Shown here: in pieces, positions 1 to 8,910 of the stretch
How positions within the stretch are numbered: position 1 is the first letter of the stretch
How the letters are laid out: each line of letters opens with the position of its first letter
The notes under the pieces: generated by a model
Databases searched by the model: none
Seen by the model: only the letters and a program-made list of their open reading frames with translations
What the model was told of the DNA's origin: nothing
Assembly: GCF_000374005.1 (NCBI RefSeq)
Contig: NZ_KB893171.1
Span: 1 to 64,000, forward strand
DNA length: 64,000 nucleotides
Source: Kiloniella laminariae DSM 19542
GTDB taxonomy: Bacteria; Pseudomonadota; Alphaproteobacteria; Kiloniellales; Kiloniellaceae
Direction of reading: 5' to 3'
Position numbers and translations under genes: made by a program

Positions 1-274
1 ATAATGCGCTGGACATCTCCGACTTTCACCACCGCCGGATCAACCATTCAAAGCTCTTTGCCGACAAGCAGAATCATATCAACGGGATCGAGAACTTTTG
101 GAACCAAGCCAAGCGCCACATGCGCAAGTACAACGGCATCAAGCCGGACAATTTCTACTGGTTCTTGAAGGAGTGTGAATGGCGCTTCAACGGAGGCAAC
201 CATGCAGACCTCCTGAAGCAGCTAAAATCATGGTATAAACACGCGAAACACTAACCATTAGCTACTTCAGCCCC
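1..274 (+). mobile_element. Right end of an IS1595-type insertion sequence
   Basis: The transposase fragment ends at 254 and is followed by a short non-coding segment with TAGCTACTTCAGCCCC at 259-274. On the other strand this reads GGGGCTGAAGTAGCTA, a plausible terminal inverted repeat. The left end is outside the window, so neither the matching repeat nor the target duplication can be seen. The exact boundary at 274 is an inference. Confidence 0.5.
3..254 (+). CDS. IS1595-family transposase, C-terminal fragment (cut by window edge)
   Basis: This frame is open from the left edge to a TAA at 252-254 and gives the last 83 residues of a DDE transposase. The diagnostic stretch is HHRRINHSKLFAD, then NHINGIENFWNQAKRH, then FYWFLKECEWRFN, which is the conserved catalytic C-terminus of the IS1595/ISXO2-like family. 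The ending KSWYKHAKH is a normal terminus, so the gene is not visibly broken here, but its N-terminal part lies outside the window. It would catalyse cut-and-paste movement of the element. Family assignment is from motif memory; the exact subgroup cannot be named. Confidence 0.85.
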   Translation, partial: NALDISDFHHRRINHSKLFADKQNHINGIENFWNQAKRHMRKYNGIKPDNFYWFLKECEWRFNGGNHADLLKQLKSWYKHAKH

Positions 275-450
275 TAATTTTTTTTGGTTTCCTGTTGGGG
301 AATGGTCCTGGGGTGTTGCTGTTGCTCATGAATCATTCTTTTGCTTGAGATCTCGATTTCCAGTGAAAACGGACAGATTTAGAGGTGACAAAGAGTCTTA
401 TTTGTATTAATTTATATAAACGCTCAAATAAAATAAAAGGTATGGAAAAA

Positions 451-1665
451 ATGAACGCAATACCTGCTGGGAATTTAAAGTCAGAAGAGAGTATTCCTCT
501 GGATTGGGACCGGGGTGGTTTGCCCGGCTGGACCTATCACAATGAGGAGCTTACAGAGCTTGAAAAGGAAGTCCTGTTCCGGCGACATTGGCAGGTGGCA
601 TGTCATGTGTCTGATATTCCTGAATCTGGGGATTATGTTACCTTTGATATGGTCGGTGAACGCGCTGTGCTGATGCGGGGGAAAGATGGTCAGATCCAGG
701 CCTTTCATAATCTTTGCCGCCATCGCGGATCGCGTGTTCTTTGTGAATCAAAAGGCAATTGCAAACGGGCGATTGTCTGCCCGTTTCATGGCTGGAGCTA
801 TGGACTCGATGGGTCTCTGCTGGGGGCAACCTCGCCGGAAACTCTGCCAAAGCTTGATTCCATAGAACATGGATTAAAGCCGATCGAGTTTGAAATCTGG
901 ATGGGCTTTGTGTTTGTACGCTTCCTGCCCGGTGATCAGCCACCGGTTGCCGAGCTTTTGGCCAGGCATGCGGAAGAAATAGCGCACTATAAATCAGAAA
1001 CCATGGTGCCGATTGAATCGAATTACTGGTCTCACGATATGGAGGTGAACTGGAAGTCGGTACGGGATGTGGATAATGAGGGGTATCATGTCAAGATAGC
1101 GCATCCGGAGCTGCAGGAACTTTATGGTGGCAACTATTCAGATGAACCCCTGATAAACGGGAGCTGTCGTTCCTATGCAGAGTTCACGGATACACCAGGC
1201 AAGATCTGGAGTGTCCAGAAGTACAAGAAAATATTACCAAAAGTGCCACACTTGCCGGAGAAAAGCCAACGGGCCTGGCTCTATATCGGTATCTATCCCA
1301 ACATGGTCTTGTCGTTTTATCCCTGTACGGTTTCATTCTATCAGGAGTTTCCGATTACTGCGGGGAAAACACATCAGCGTGGCGCAATCTATCGTCATCA
1401 GGACGAAAGTAGGGATATGCGCCTGGCCCGGTATCTTTCTACCCGGATTGATAATGAAACGACGGATGAAGATACCCAGTTGATTGAATGGTCCTGTGAG
1501 GCGATGAACTCCAGCGCTTTTGATGGAATTGTGCTTTCGGATCTTGAATATAACGTCCGGGGCTATCACGATTGTTTCAGGAGAGACCTTCCGGTGATGA
1601 ATCTGGAGCAGCCTCCTGCGCCCAATACGGTAAAGGCAATGAATGCACAGATGCGAGAGATTTAA
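451..1665 (+). CDS. Rieske non-haem iron oxygenase, alpha subunit (demethylase/hydroxylase type)
   Basis: Terminal oxygenase of about 404 residues. A Rieske 2Fe-2S site is seen as CRHRG near residue 89 and CPFHGW near residue 110. A mononuclear iron site follows in NEGYHVKIAHP, with histidines about 213 and 218, and a candidate aspartate ligand in DEDTQLIEW near 341. It uses electrons from a separate reductase to insert oxygen into a substrate. The closest families by feel are quaternary-ammonium demethylases (glycine betaine, carnitine or stachydrine type), but the substrate is unproven. No beta subunit or reductase is adjacent. The start at 451 has an AAGG ten bases upstream. An ATG at 442 and a GTG at 385 are alternatives. 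The BetI-like regulator downstream supports an onium substrate. Confidence 0.85.
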   Translation: MNAIPAGNLKSEESIPLDWDRGGLPGWTYHNEELTELEKEVLFRRHWQVACHVSDIPESGDYVTFDMVGERAVLMRGKDGQIQAFHNLCRHRGSRVLCESKGNCKRAIVCPFHGWSYGLDGSLLGATSPETLPKLDSIEHGLKPIEFEIWMGFVFVRFLPGDQPPVAELLARHAEEIAHYKSETMVPIESNYWSHDMEVNWKSVRDVDNEGYHVKIAHPELQELYGGNYSDEPLINGSCRSYAEFTDTPGKIWSVQKYKKILPKVPHLPEKSQRAWLYIGIYPNMVLSFYPCTVSFYQEFPITAGKTHQRGAIYRHQDESRDMRLARYLSTRIDNETTDEDTQLIEWSCEAMNSSAFDGIVLSDLEYNVRGYHDCFRRDLPVMNLEQPPAPNTVKAMNAQMREI

Positions 1666-1801
1666 GGCTTTAAGTGCCTTCGGCATTAGAAAAGCCCAAG
1701 GCGAGTTGAGATCGTTGTTTATGAAATCACTCGCTTTTTCTGCTGTAATGCTATACTTGCGAGAAGAGTTACGCTCGCTGTAGGGGATTGCACCAGAAGG
1801 T

Positions 1802-2485
1802 ATGCAACAGGCACAGGAAAAAAAACGCCCGGGTCGCCCCAGGGGACGGCAAACCGAAAATACATCTCGACGTCGACGGCAGTTGATCGAAGCTGCCATC
1901 GATTCAATTGTCGAGCATGGGATGTCGGCGACAACACTGGCTACAGTGGCGAAGTCGGCGGGGCTGTCTCAGGGGGCAGCGGTCTTTTATTTTCAGACCA
2001 AAGAAAACCTTCTGGTTGAGACCTTGCGCTATCACTATCAGGAATATCAGGATCTTTGGCAGGAAGAGCTGGAAAAGGCTCCTGACGACCCGGTGGAGAA
2101 AATTACGGCTCTTGTATTGGCTGATCTCGATCCCAAGATCTGCAATCCCCGGAATCTGACACTCTGGAATTCCTTCTGGGGGGAAGTAACGGCCCGCCCC
2201 AGGTTTGCAAAGCTGTGCGACGATTTTGATCGGGAGCGCTACAGCATTATTCTCCGGCTTTGTGAAGATGCTGCCCCTCTGATCCGCGACCATGTCTGGA
2301 GCCCGGCCTCGGTGGCGGATACTCTCGATACGATGGTGGATGGCCTCTGGGTCAGGATGCATATTACACCCGATTTTCTTGATAATAAGGCGTCGAGCCT
2401 GTTAATGGTGCGTCTTCTGATCTCTATCTTTCCGACGAGATCAGAGCAGATCATGGCAAGACAAGAGAGCAAGAGTCCAGTGTGA
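1802..2485 (+). CDS. TetR/AcrR-family regulator, BetI-like
   Basis: A 227-residue DNA-binding repressor. A basic N-terminal tail (KKRPGRPRGR) precedes the helix-turn-helix, about residues 28-72, with the typical ATVAKSAGLSQGAAVFYF and KENLL. The C-terminal part resembles the BetI-type ligand domain (LWNSFWGEV, DTMVDGLW). BetI controls choline/betaine genes in other bacteria. Here it follows the Rieske oxygenase on the same strand with 136 bases between, so it is the likely local regulator of that gene. The target and ligand are inferred from position only. Confidence 0.85.
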   Translation: MQQAQEKKRPGRPRGRQTENTSRRRRQLIEAAIDSIVEHGMSATTLATVAKSAGLSQGAAVFYFQTKENLLVETLRYHYQEYQDLWQEELEKAPDDPVEKITALVLADLDPKICNPRNLTLWNSFWGEVTARPRFAKLCDDFDRERYSIILRLCEDAAPLIRDHVWSPASVADTLDTMVDGLWVRMHITPDFLDNKASSLLMVRLLISIFPTRSEQIMARQESKSPV

Positions 2486-2643
2486 CTGTTTCGTCGTAAC
2501 GTGGGGTGCAGAAGCAAAAAATCATGTTACGAAGTGGATCGTAAACCCGGAAGATTAAGATTTTCAGCGATATCTATTGTCTCAGGATCGCTTTTGTTCC
2601 CGGTACTGGTCATTGCTAAAAAGCTGTGATAACAATTTTATAT

Positions 2644-2719
2644 GCTCCAATAGCTCAGTTGGTAGAGCACCTCATTCGTAATGAGGGGGTCAGCAGTTCA
2701 AGTCTGCTTTGGAGCACCA
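2644..2719 (+). tRNA. tRNA-Thr (anticodon CGU)
   Basis: A complete 76-base cloverleaf. The acceptor arms GCTCCAA (2644-2650) and TTGGAGC (2709-2715) pair perfectly, and ACCA follows, so CCA is encoded. The D arm contains AGCTCAGTTGGTAGAGC and the anticodon stem CCTCA/TGAGG encloses TTCGTAA, giving anticodon CGT at bases 34-36. The T arm contains GTTCAAGTC. It reads ACG threonine codons. It sits at the edge of a gene-poor stretch, which is a common setting for past integration, but no integrase or repeated tRNA end was seen. Confidence 0.95.
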
Positions 2720-2811
2720 TTCAAATCAATGACTTAGATTGTTTTTGTATTTTTCAAGCGATGGGTCAAAAGTTCGCTTTAAACCGGATGTCTTTGGCAT
2801 AGGCTAGCGTT

Positions 2812-3063
2812 TTAATGCTGGGGGCGGAGATCCAGAGCGACAACCTCTCTTCTGGCGTCATCTTCTTCAGTGCCCGTCATGGCTGCTAACAGCATGGCAG
2901 CAGCAGTGACGCCTTCCTTGTGGGCAGTCAGAAGAGATTCGCTTCGGGAGAGGGCTTCTGTAACGGTTTCAAAATACGCCTCTTCAACCATTTCTTTTGA
3001 CGCTAAATCCAAGATAAGCCTCTCGAAGATGTCATCATATATTTTTTTCACCCTAAATATCAT
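2812..3063 (-). CDS. Small hypothetical protein
   Basis: An 83-residue protein that I do not recognise. It begins MIFRVKKIYDDIFERLI and is mostly predicted helix, ending in an acidic and then basic tail (GTEEDDARREVV). It contains no cysteine, no signal peptide and no membrane segment. It lies alone between the tRNA and the creatinase region, on the opposite strand from its neighbours. Codon use looks like coding sequence, but a clear ribosome-binding site was not found, so it may be a small orphan or a remnant. Confidence 0.45.
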   Translation of the reverse strand: MIFRVKKIYDDIFERLILDLASKEMVEEAYFETVTEALSRSESLLTAHKEGVTAAAMLLAAMTGTEEDDARREVVALDLRPQH

Positions 3064-3741
3064 TATCTCATAGAGACAGAAGTAATTTCAATTCCTGCGC
3101 TTGGCATAATTGCCTTGTTGTAAAAATGTCTTTTGATTTCAATCTGTTTTCCCGGATAAAAATTCAGCATGTACCTCATAGAAATGGCACATAATTATGT
3201 TGTCGGTACTCGGTTCAGGTGATGAATTAAAGGAATTTCAAAGCGTTAATCTAGAGACTCCGGGATCTGGATCCGGATCCGATAATACCGTACGGGAGTG
3301 GCTGGCAGGATTATATTTTTTATATAATTTTCAAGAGGATATATAAAATTTTAGATAAATTTTTCTCAATATTTATTTGTTGATTTGTCTCTGTGATTCG
3401 GCTTTTCTCATCGCTGATTGATAGAGGTACCAAAGCTCATGTCTTGAGCCTTTACCCTTTCTGGATAATTGCCGAAACGCTTGGGTTTTCACTCTTCCCT
3501 TGGAGTTGGGAGCTCATCGTAGCGAGGGTTGCCTTCCCCCGAGGGCGACCCTCGCATAATTTGGCGCATCCGCAATACAACGACATATAAGTATTTTAAA
3601 TATTCTTATTGATATTATTGATTATATTTATGATTAGTCTGCTGTTAGTGGTGAGACGAAAGTTTTGCTAACAGAACATATCTGCTGATATCTGCCTAGA
3701 GTGGCCCGATGCGCAAAATGTTCAGAATCAGGAGTAAAATC
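3064..3741. other. Gene-poor AT-rich stretch between the small orphan gene and creatinase
   Basis: No convincing gene was seen. It holds a 12-base palindrome made of two GGATCC units near 3270-3281, an AT-rich segment at about 3310-3390, a strong hairpin at 3522-3555, and the presumed creatinase promoter region. A 7-base inverted repeat, CTGTTAG at 3642-3648 and CTAACAG at 3668-3674, lies about 70 bases before the creatinase start and could be a regulator site. Confidence 0.5.
3522..3555. repeat. Hairpin-forming inverted repeat
   Basis: GCGAGGGTTGCC (3522-3533) pairs with GGCGACCCTCGC (3544-3555) with one G-T wobble and a 10-base loop. It is much richer in GC than the surrounding AT-rich DNA and is not followed by a T run, so a simple terminator is unlikely. 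Its role is unknown. Confidence 0.55.
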
Positions 3742-4950
3742 ATGGAACGTACTTTGCGCATTCGCAATGGGGAAAAAGTCCAGGGAACCTATTCTCGTCA
3801 GGAAATGGAACGCCGTAATGCGAGGCTTCGGGCTTTTATGGCTGAAAACAATATCGATGCAGTTATCCTGACGTCTTACCATAATATCAATTATTTCAAT
3901 GATTTTGTTTATTGCTCTTTCGGACGTCCCTACGGGCTGATCGTGACCCAGAACAAGCATATCTCTGTGACAGCTAATATTGACGGGGCACAGCCCTGGC
4001 GCCGCAGTTTTGACGACAACGTTATCTATACCGACTGGCAAAAGGATAACTATTTTTTTGCCATTAAACAGGAGCTTGCAGGTCTGAAACTCACCCGGGT
4101 CGGTCTGGAATTTGACCATATCAACATTGATAACAAAACCAAGATGGCTGCTGCGCTGGGGGATCCGACATTTGTGGATGTTGGCGCCCCGACCATGCGG
4201 ATGCGGATGATCAAATCGGCGGAAGAGATTGCAATTATCAAACATGGAGCAGCCACGGCCGATATCGGGGGAGCGGCCTGCGTTGAGGCAATTGCCGTGG
4301 GAGTGCCCGAGCACGAAGTCGCCTTGCATTCAACCCAGGCGATGGTACGGCACATTGCCAAGACATTCCCGCAGGGGGAGCTGATGGATAGCTGGACCTG
4401 GTTCCAGTCTGGAATTAACACGGATGGTGCCCACAATCCTGTTACCAGCAGAAGGATAGAGGAGGGGGATATCCTCAGCCTGAACTGTTTTCCGATGATT
4501 GCCGGTTATTATACCGCTCTGGAGCGGACGCTTTTTGCCGAACATGTGTCCGATGCGCACTTGCGGTATTGGGAGGTGAACGTAAAGGTCCATGAAGCAG
4601 GTTTGAAACTGATTAAGCCGGGTGTTCGCTGTTGCGATATTGCGCTGGAATTGAATGAAATATTCCGCGAGCACCAGATGCTGCAATTCCGGACTTTTGG
4701 TTATGGGCATTCCTTTGGTACCTTGAGCCATTATTATGGTCGGGAAGCGGGGCTGGAATTGCGCGAGGATGTCGAAACCGTACTTGAACCGGGGATGGTG
4801 GTTTCCATGGAGCCGATGATTATGGTTGCTGAAGGCAACCCGGGTGCTGGTGGATACCGGGAACACGATATTCTGGTTGTAGGGGACGAGGGAGCAGAAA
4901 ATATTACCAGATTCCCCTATGGCCCGGAGCATAACATCATCAAGAAATAG
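3742..4950 (+). CDS. Creatinase (creatine amidinohydrolase)
   Basis: Hydrolyses creatine to sarcosine and urea in the cytoplasm. The 402-residue protein matches what I remember of Pseudomonas putida creatinase (403 residues) almost motif for motif: TLRIRNG at the start, SYHNINYF, FGRPYGL, ANIDGAQPWRR, and SGINTDGAHNPVT with the catalytic histidine at 231. ALERTLF follows with glutamate 261, then FGYGHSFGTLSHYYGREAG and PGAGGYREHDI. It has the pita-bread (M24) fold without metal ligands. The start at 3742 is chosen because GGAG lies seven bases upstream and the N-terminus then matches the family; an upstream ATG at 3709 is in frame. A terminator follows, so it is probably transcribed alone. 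The downstream LysR gene may control it. Confidence 0.95.
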   Translation: MERTLRIRNGEKVQGTYSRQEMERRNARLRAFMAENNIDAVILTSYHNINYFNDFVYCSFGRPYGLIVTQNKHISVTANIDGAQPWRRSFDDNVIYTDWQKDNYFFAIKQELAGLKLTRVGLEFDHINIDNKTKMAAALGDPTFVDVGAPTMRMRMIKSAEEIAIIKHGAATADIGGAACVEAIAVGVPEHEVALHSTQAMVRHIAKTFPQGELMDSWTWFQSGINTDGAHNPVTSRRIEEGDILSLNCFPMIAGYYTALERTLFAEHVSDAHLRYWEVNVKVHEAGLKLIKPGVRCCDIALELNEIFREHQMLQFRTFGYGHSFGTLSHYYGREAGLELREDVETVLEPGMVVSMEPMIMVAEGNPGAGGYREHDILVVGDEGAENITRFPYGPEHNIIKK

Positions 4951-4981
4951 AAACATTTGTTCGCAATAGGTTGAGATATTT

Positions 4982-5017
4982 AAAAACCCGGTACTTTTTA
5001 AAAAGCACCGGGTTTTT
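4982..5017 (+). terminator. Rho-independent terminator after creatinase
   Basis: AAAAACCCGGT (4982-4992) pairs with ACCGGGTTTTT (5007-5017). The loop region itself contains CTTTTT/AAAAAG, so the hairpin can extend further inward. The right arm supplies the T tract. Confidence 0.85.
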
Positions 5018-5122
5018 AAATGGGGTGCAGCTTGGGTTCTCTTGCCTGGCGCTATACAATTGGCAAAGAGTAGAGAGGTTCTTCTCTTGGGCTACAGAGG
5101 AAATAGTTGCTATGGTTTTCGA

Positions 5123-6022
5123 ATGATTAACTTGCCAACAGATCTGCTGCGTACCTTCACCACTTTTATGGACCTTGGCGGAATAACAAGGGCTGCTGAC
5201 GTACTGGGTCGTTCACAGCCAGCAATCAGTCTGCAGTTGAAGCGGCTCGAAGAATTGATTGATGTCCCCCTCTTTGTTCGCGCGGGGAAAAGGGTGCGGC
5301 TGACAGAAGATGGTGAAGCGCTTGGAGTATATGCCCGGCAGATTCTGGCCTTGAATGATGAGGCCGTTTCCAGGTTGCGCTCTCCCCGTGTTGGCGGCGT
5401 GGTGCGGGTCGGCCTGCCCAGTGATTTTGCTGTCTCAATTTTGCCAACAATCCTGGGCGGTTTCACCCGCGCTCATGATGGCATAACGCTGGAGGTAACA
5501 TGTGGTATCAGCCGGGATCTTGTGCGGGGGATGGAAAAACAGGAATATGACGTTGTTATTGCCCTTTGCGGGGATAGCCCGCTAGTCTCGCTGGCCAAGA
5601 CCTGGACTGACCGCCTTGCCTGGGTCAGTAACGGGGATAGCAATTTGCAGGCTGAAGAACCCCTGCCCCTGATTGTCTACCCGCAGGGGTGTCTCTATCG
5701 TCAGCGGACAATCGAAGCGTTGAACCGAGCAGGAAGAAACTGGCGGGTTGCCTATAGCAGCCCGAGCCAGTCTGGAATCGAGGCGGCAGTCAGGGCGGGG
5801 CTGGGTGTGACGGTTCTGTCAGAGAAAACAGTGCCTTCAAGTTTACTTCCGATAGCAGTCGAAAACGGGTTTCCGGGCCTCGCAGATGTTGAGGTCGGGT
5901 TGTTTTATCGCCAGCCGGATCTGAGTGAGGCGGGGCTGCGCCTGGTTAACTATATTACAGCTTCGATGGACAGTCTTCACAGCGACACCACAGTGTCTCT
6001 GCCTGATAACTCTGGCCTCTGA
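5123..6022 (+). CDS. LysR-family transcriptional regulator
   Basis: A 299-residue LysR protein. The helix-turn-helix is at about residues 17-40 (GGITRAADVLGRSQPAISLQ), followed by the linker helix and a periplasmic-binding-like effector domain that starts near VRVGLPSDFA. The ATG at 5123 is the first start that gives a normal LysR N-terminus (MINLPTDLLRTF). An upstream TTG at 5042 would add 27 residues. It stands downstream of creatinase, separated by a terminator, on the same strand. A role in regulating creatinase is possible but not shown. Confidence 0.88.
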   Translation: MINLPTDLLRTFTTFMDLGGITRAADVLGRSQPAISLQLKRLEELIDVPLFVRAGKRVRLTEDGEALGVYARQILALNDEAVSRLRSPRVGGVVRVGLPSDFAVSILPTILGGFTRAHDGITLEVTCGISRDLVRGMEKQEYDVVIALCGDSPLVSLAKTWTDRLAWVSNGDSNLQAEEPLPLIVYPQGCLYRQRTIEALNRAGRNWRVAYSSPSQSGIEAAVRAGLGVTVLSEKTVPSSLLPIAVENGFPGLADVEVGLFYRQPDLSEAGLRLVNYITASMDSLHSDTTVSLPDNSGL

Positions 6023-6141
6023 CTCCTTTCGCAAAAGGATTGATCCTGGTCAGAAAATGACAAGCTTTTCTGATGATCGATCTGCATATTCTTGAACTGT
6101 CAGGTTCGGGGGAAAGAAAAAGCTGTTTGAAACCCTCGCGC

Positions 6142-6171
6142 TTGACGCTAAGGTGTGCGCTGCAACATAAC
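6142..6171 (+). promoter_or_regulatory. Candidate promoter for acetoacetyl-CoA synthetase
   Basis: TTGACG (6142-6147) and CATAAC (6166-6171) are separated by 18 bases, about 65 bases before the aacS start. This fits a housekeeping sigma promoter with a strong -35 and a poor -10. It is prediction from sequence only. Confidence 0.3.
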
Positions 6172-6235
6172 TATAAAAACCAACCGGCTGAAGAAACCAC
6201 CCAGCTAAAAAAACCAATCGGGAGCAAGGGCAATC

Positions 6236-8203
6236 ATGACATCTGTGGCAAAACCCCAATGGCAACCTAGTGATGAGCGAATCAAGAATGCAATCGTCAC
6301 GGATTTTATGTCCTGGTTGAAGAACGAGGGACAAGTATCTCTTGATGACTTTGGCGCTCTGCATCGCTGGTCAGTGGAGCAAATTGCAGAATTCTGGTCT
6401 TCTGCCTGGGATTATCTGGGTGTTATCGGTGCCAAGGGCGGACATACCTTTACCCGGGATGACAAGGATATCAAGGCAAGCCGGTGGTTTGGGGATGCCA
6501 GGGTGAACTTTGCCGAGAACCTCCTGCGTTACCGCGGAGCAGAAGAAGCACTGGTCTTCTGGAGCGAGAAGGGACGTCAACGGGTTTTAAGCAGGGATCT
6601 GCTCTATGCCGAAGTGTCCCGTTTGTCTCAGGCTTTAAGGGCGCAGGGAGTCAGACCTGGGGACAGGGTAGCAGGTTTGATGCCAAATATGCCCGAGGCA
6701 ATTATTGCCATGCTGGCAACCTCGGCGATCGGTGCCGTCTGGTCTTCTGCGTCGCCAGATTTTGGGGCGCAGGGAATTCTGGATCGTTTCGGCCAAATTT
6801 CACCCAAGGTGCTGATTGCGCCGGACAGTTATGATTACAACCTCAAGAATCATGATGTCCTGGCCAAGGTACGCGATGTTGTTGACCAGGTTCCCTCAAT
6901 TGAAAAGGTTGTGATTGTTTCCTGGGCCGGGAAAACGCTGGACTTGACGGGAATTGAACAAGCAAGCGACTACCGCGACTTTGTCGCTCCCTACAGCCCC
7001 GGAGAAATCGAGTTCAGTCGCCAGTCTTTTGATCATCCACTTTTTATCATGTTCTCGTCTGGTACGACCGGAGCACCTAAATGTATTGTGCACCGGGCTG
7101 GCGGGGCCTTGATGAAACAGCTGGTTGAACACCGGTTCCACGGAGATCTGAAAGAAGGAGACCGGCTGTTTTATTTCACGACCTGCGGCTGGATGATGTG
7201 GAACTGGTTTGCAGCAGGGCTTGCTTGCGGTGCGACGCTGGTCTGCTATGACGGTTCTCCCTTTGCCGGAAGCCCGACCATATTGTTCGATCTGGCAGAA
7301 CAGGAAAAAGTTACGCATTTTGGCACATCTCCCAAATATCTTGATACTCTCAAAAAATCAGGCGAGAGCCCTATTCTGAAATACAGCCTACCGGCGTTGC
7401 GTACGATCTATTCGACAGGATCACCGCTGCTGCCGGAAGGGTTTGATTTTGTCTATAACCACGTCAAAAAAGATGTGCAGTTGGCGTCAATCGCCGGGGG
7501 GACAGATATTCTGGGTTGCTTCATGCTGGGGAACCCTATTGGCCCTGTTTACCGGGGTGAAATCCAGACTCCGGCACTGGGCTGTGCTGTTGCTGCTTTT
7601 GATGATACGGGCAAGCCGGTAGCAAAAGATCGGGGTGAGTTGGTCTGCACCGAACCTTTCCCGTCGATGCCCTTGTATTTTTGGAATGATGACGAGGGAA
7701 CCAGATATCATAAGGCCTATTTTTCCCGCTTCGAGAATATCTGGACCCATGGTGACTTTCTGGAAGTTACCACAAATGGTGGACTGGTTATTCACGGGCG
7801 TTCTGATGCGACACTCAATCCTGGCGGGGTGCGGATTGGTACTGCAGAAATCTATCGCCAGGTTGAACGGCTTGAGGAAATTCGGGAAGCGATTGTTGTC
7901 GGGCAAAATTGGGACGGGGATGTTCGTGTTGTTCTTTTTGTTATCTTGCAGGCAGAAGTGGCTGGCTTGGACGAGGTGCTGATCAAGAAGATTAAAACAG
8001 CCATTCGGACCGGCTGTACCCCCCGCCACGTTCCAGCGAAGGTGGTCGCGGTGGCAGATATCCCGAGAACCCGGTCAGGAAAGATTACCGAACTGGCGGT
8101 CAGGGATATTATTAATGGCCGTGAAGTCGGAAACAAGGAAGCTTTGGCTAATCCGGAAGCGCTTGATCTTTATCGGAATGTTCCTGCTTTGCAGGAGGAG
8201 TGA
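6236..8203 (+). CDS. aacS: Acetoacetyl-CoA synthetase
   Basis: Activates acetoacetate with ATP and CoA to acetoacetyl-CoA, linking ketone-body or PHB breakdown to central metabolism. The 655-residue length is normal for the family. The N-terminal acetyl-CoA-synthetase cap is followed by the AMP-binding P-loop FSSGTTGAPKCIVHR at about residue 272 and the family-typical TTCGWMMWNWF. SGRSD-like HGRSDATLNPGGVRIG comes next, and the acylation lysine lies in TRSGKITEL near residue 615. A GGGAG lies before the ATG. It is apparently monocistronic; the next gene is on the other strand. Confidence 0.93.
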   Translation: MTSVAKPQWQPSDERIKNAIVTDFMSWLKNEGQVSLDDFGALHRWSVEQIAEFWSSAWDYLGVIGAKGGHTFTRDDKDIKASRWFGDARVNFAENLLRYRGAEEALVFWSEKGRQRVLSRDLLYAEVSRLSQALRAQGVRPGDRVAGLMPNMPEAIIAMLATSAIGAVWSSASPDFGAQGILDRFGQISPKVLIAPDSYDYNLKNHDVLAKVRDVVDQVPSIEKVVIVSWAGKTLDLTGIEQASDYRDFVAPYSPGEIEFSRQSFDHPLFIMFSSGTTGAPKCIVHRAGGALMKQLVEHRFHGDLKEGDRLFYFTTCGWMMWNWFAAGLACGATLVCYDGSPFAGSPTILFDLAEQEKVTHFGTSPKYLDTLKKSGESPILKYSLPALRTIYSTGSPLLPEGFDFVYNHVKKDVQLASIAGGTDILGCFMLGNPIGPVYRGEIQTPALGCAVAAFDDTGKPVAKDRGELVCTEPFPSMPLYFWNDDEGTRYHKAYFSRFENIWTHGDFLEVTTNGGLVIHGRSDATLNPGGVRIGTAEIYRQVERLEEIREAIVVGQNWDGDVRVVLFVILQAEVAGLDEVLIKKIKTAIRTGCTPRHVPAKVVAVADIPRTRSGKITELAVRDIINGREVGNKEALANPEALDLYRNVPALQEE

Positions 8204-8230
8204 CAGGCAGATATCCTAATCTGGGGTGGC

Positions 8231-8773
8231 CTACTGTACGATGCCGTCCTTGTAGGGGACCATTTTATTTCGGTCGAAAGCAAGTTCAGCCACAATCAGG
8301 AGCTGGGTGATTTGTTCTGTTCCTGACTGGCGTAGGGGCAGGGCAAGACGAGCGTATTTTTGCACCGAGATCCAGGGGGTGTAGAAGGTGGAATACTCCG
8401 CACCTCTTTTATCAACGGCTGCGTTGTTCAGACTGAGGATAAGCTCATAAAAAGGACCAGAGAAAGACTGGTGCATGTAAGTACCGGTGCTGTCTTTGCC
8501 AATATTGTGCACGTGCTCTGTTCCCTGTAGCCGATAGAGATATCGGCGCGGGTTTTCTTCAACCTGAAACAACACAACCTGTGGCAAAGCAAAGGAAATG
8601 GAAAAGGGTAAGTTCATTTCTTCGCGCGTAGGAACCTGTTCAGGGTTATTTGCCCTAGCGGATGACCATACGTCAAAAACCCGGCGCAACAGCACTTCCC
8701 TGATCTGGGTGGTGTCAGTAACTGTCAGGCTTTTTAGCTGGTAGTCAATTAATGCGTGCCGATTGTTTTCCAA
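8231..8773 (-). CDS. PAS_5-family sensor-like protein
   Basis: A 180-residue soluble protein. The core matches the PAS_5 family common in Rhodospirillales: a helical lead-in (LLRRVFDVWSSAR), a strand with VVLFQVEENPRRYLYRLQGTEH, then GKDSTGTYM, and a C-terminal sheet with LALPLRQSG. It has no output domain, so any signalling role is unknown. The start is TTG at 8773; the next in-frame ATG is far inside the domain. It converges on aacS with 27 bases between the stops. Confidence 0.75.
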   Translation of the reverse strand: MENNRHALIDYQLKSLTVTDTTQIREVLLRRVFDVWSSARANNPEQVPTREEMNLPFSISFALPQVVLFQVEENPRRYLYRLQGTEHVHNIGKDSTGTYMHQSFSGPFYELILSLNNAAVDKRGAEYSTFYTPWISVQKYARLALPLRQSGTEQITQLLIVAELAFDRNKMVPYKDGIVQ

Positions 8774-8910
8774 GGTAGTGCCAACCCTTACCCATTCCCA
8801 CGGTTCAGCCTCTTCTTATTGCATCATACAATAGTATGCAAAATAGCCTAATAGGTAAAATCCCTTATATCTGGGCGGGAAGACTTGGGTTAACCCATCC
8901 TGGATGATCT

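Noticed and set aside
3246-3285. XbaI-like and double BamHI-like sites that resemble a cloning linker
   Set aside because: The sites are embedded in ordinary AT-rich sequence without vector features on either side; chance occurrence is more likely than an artefact, although read data would settle it.
3393-3590. A 65-residue open frame on the plus strand
   Set aside because: No start signal or family feature, and it runs through the hairpin at 3522-3555.
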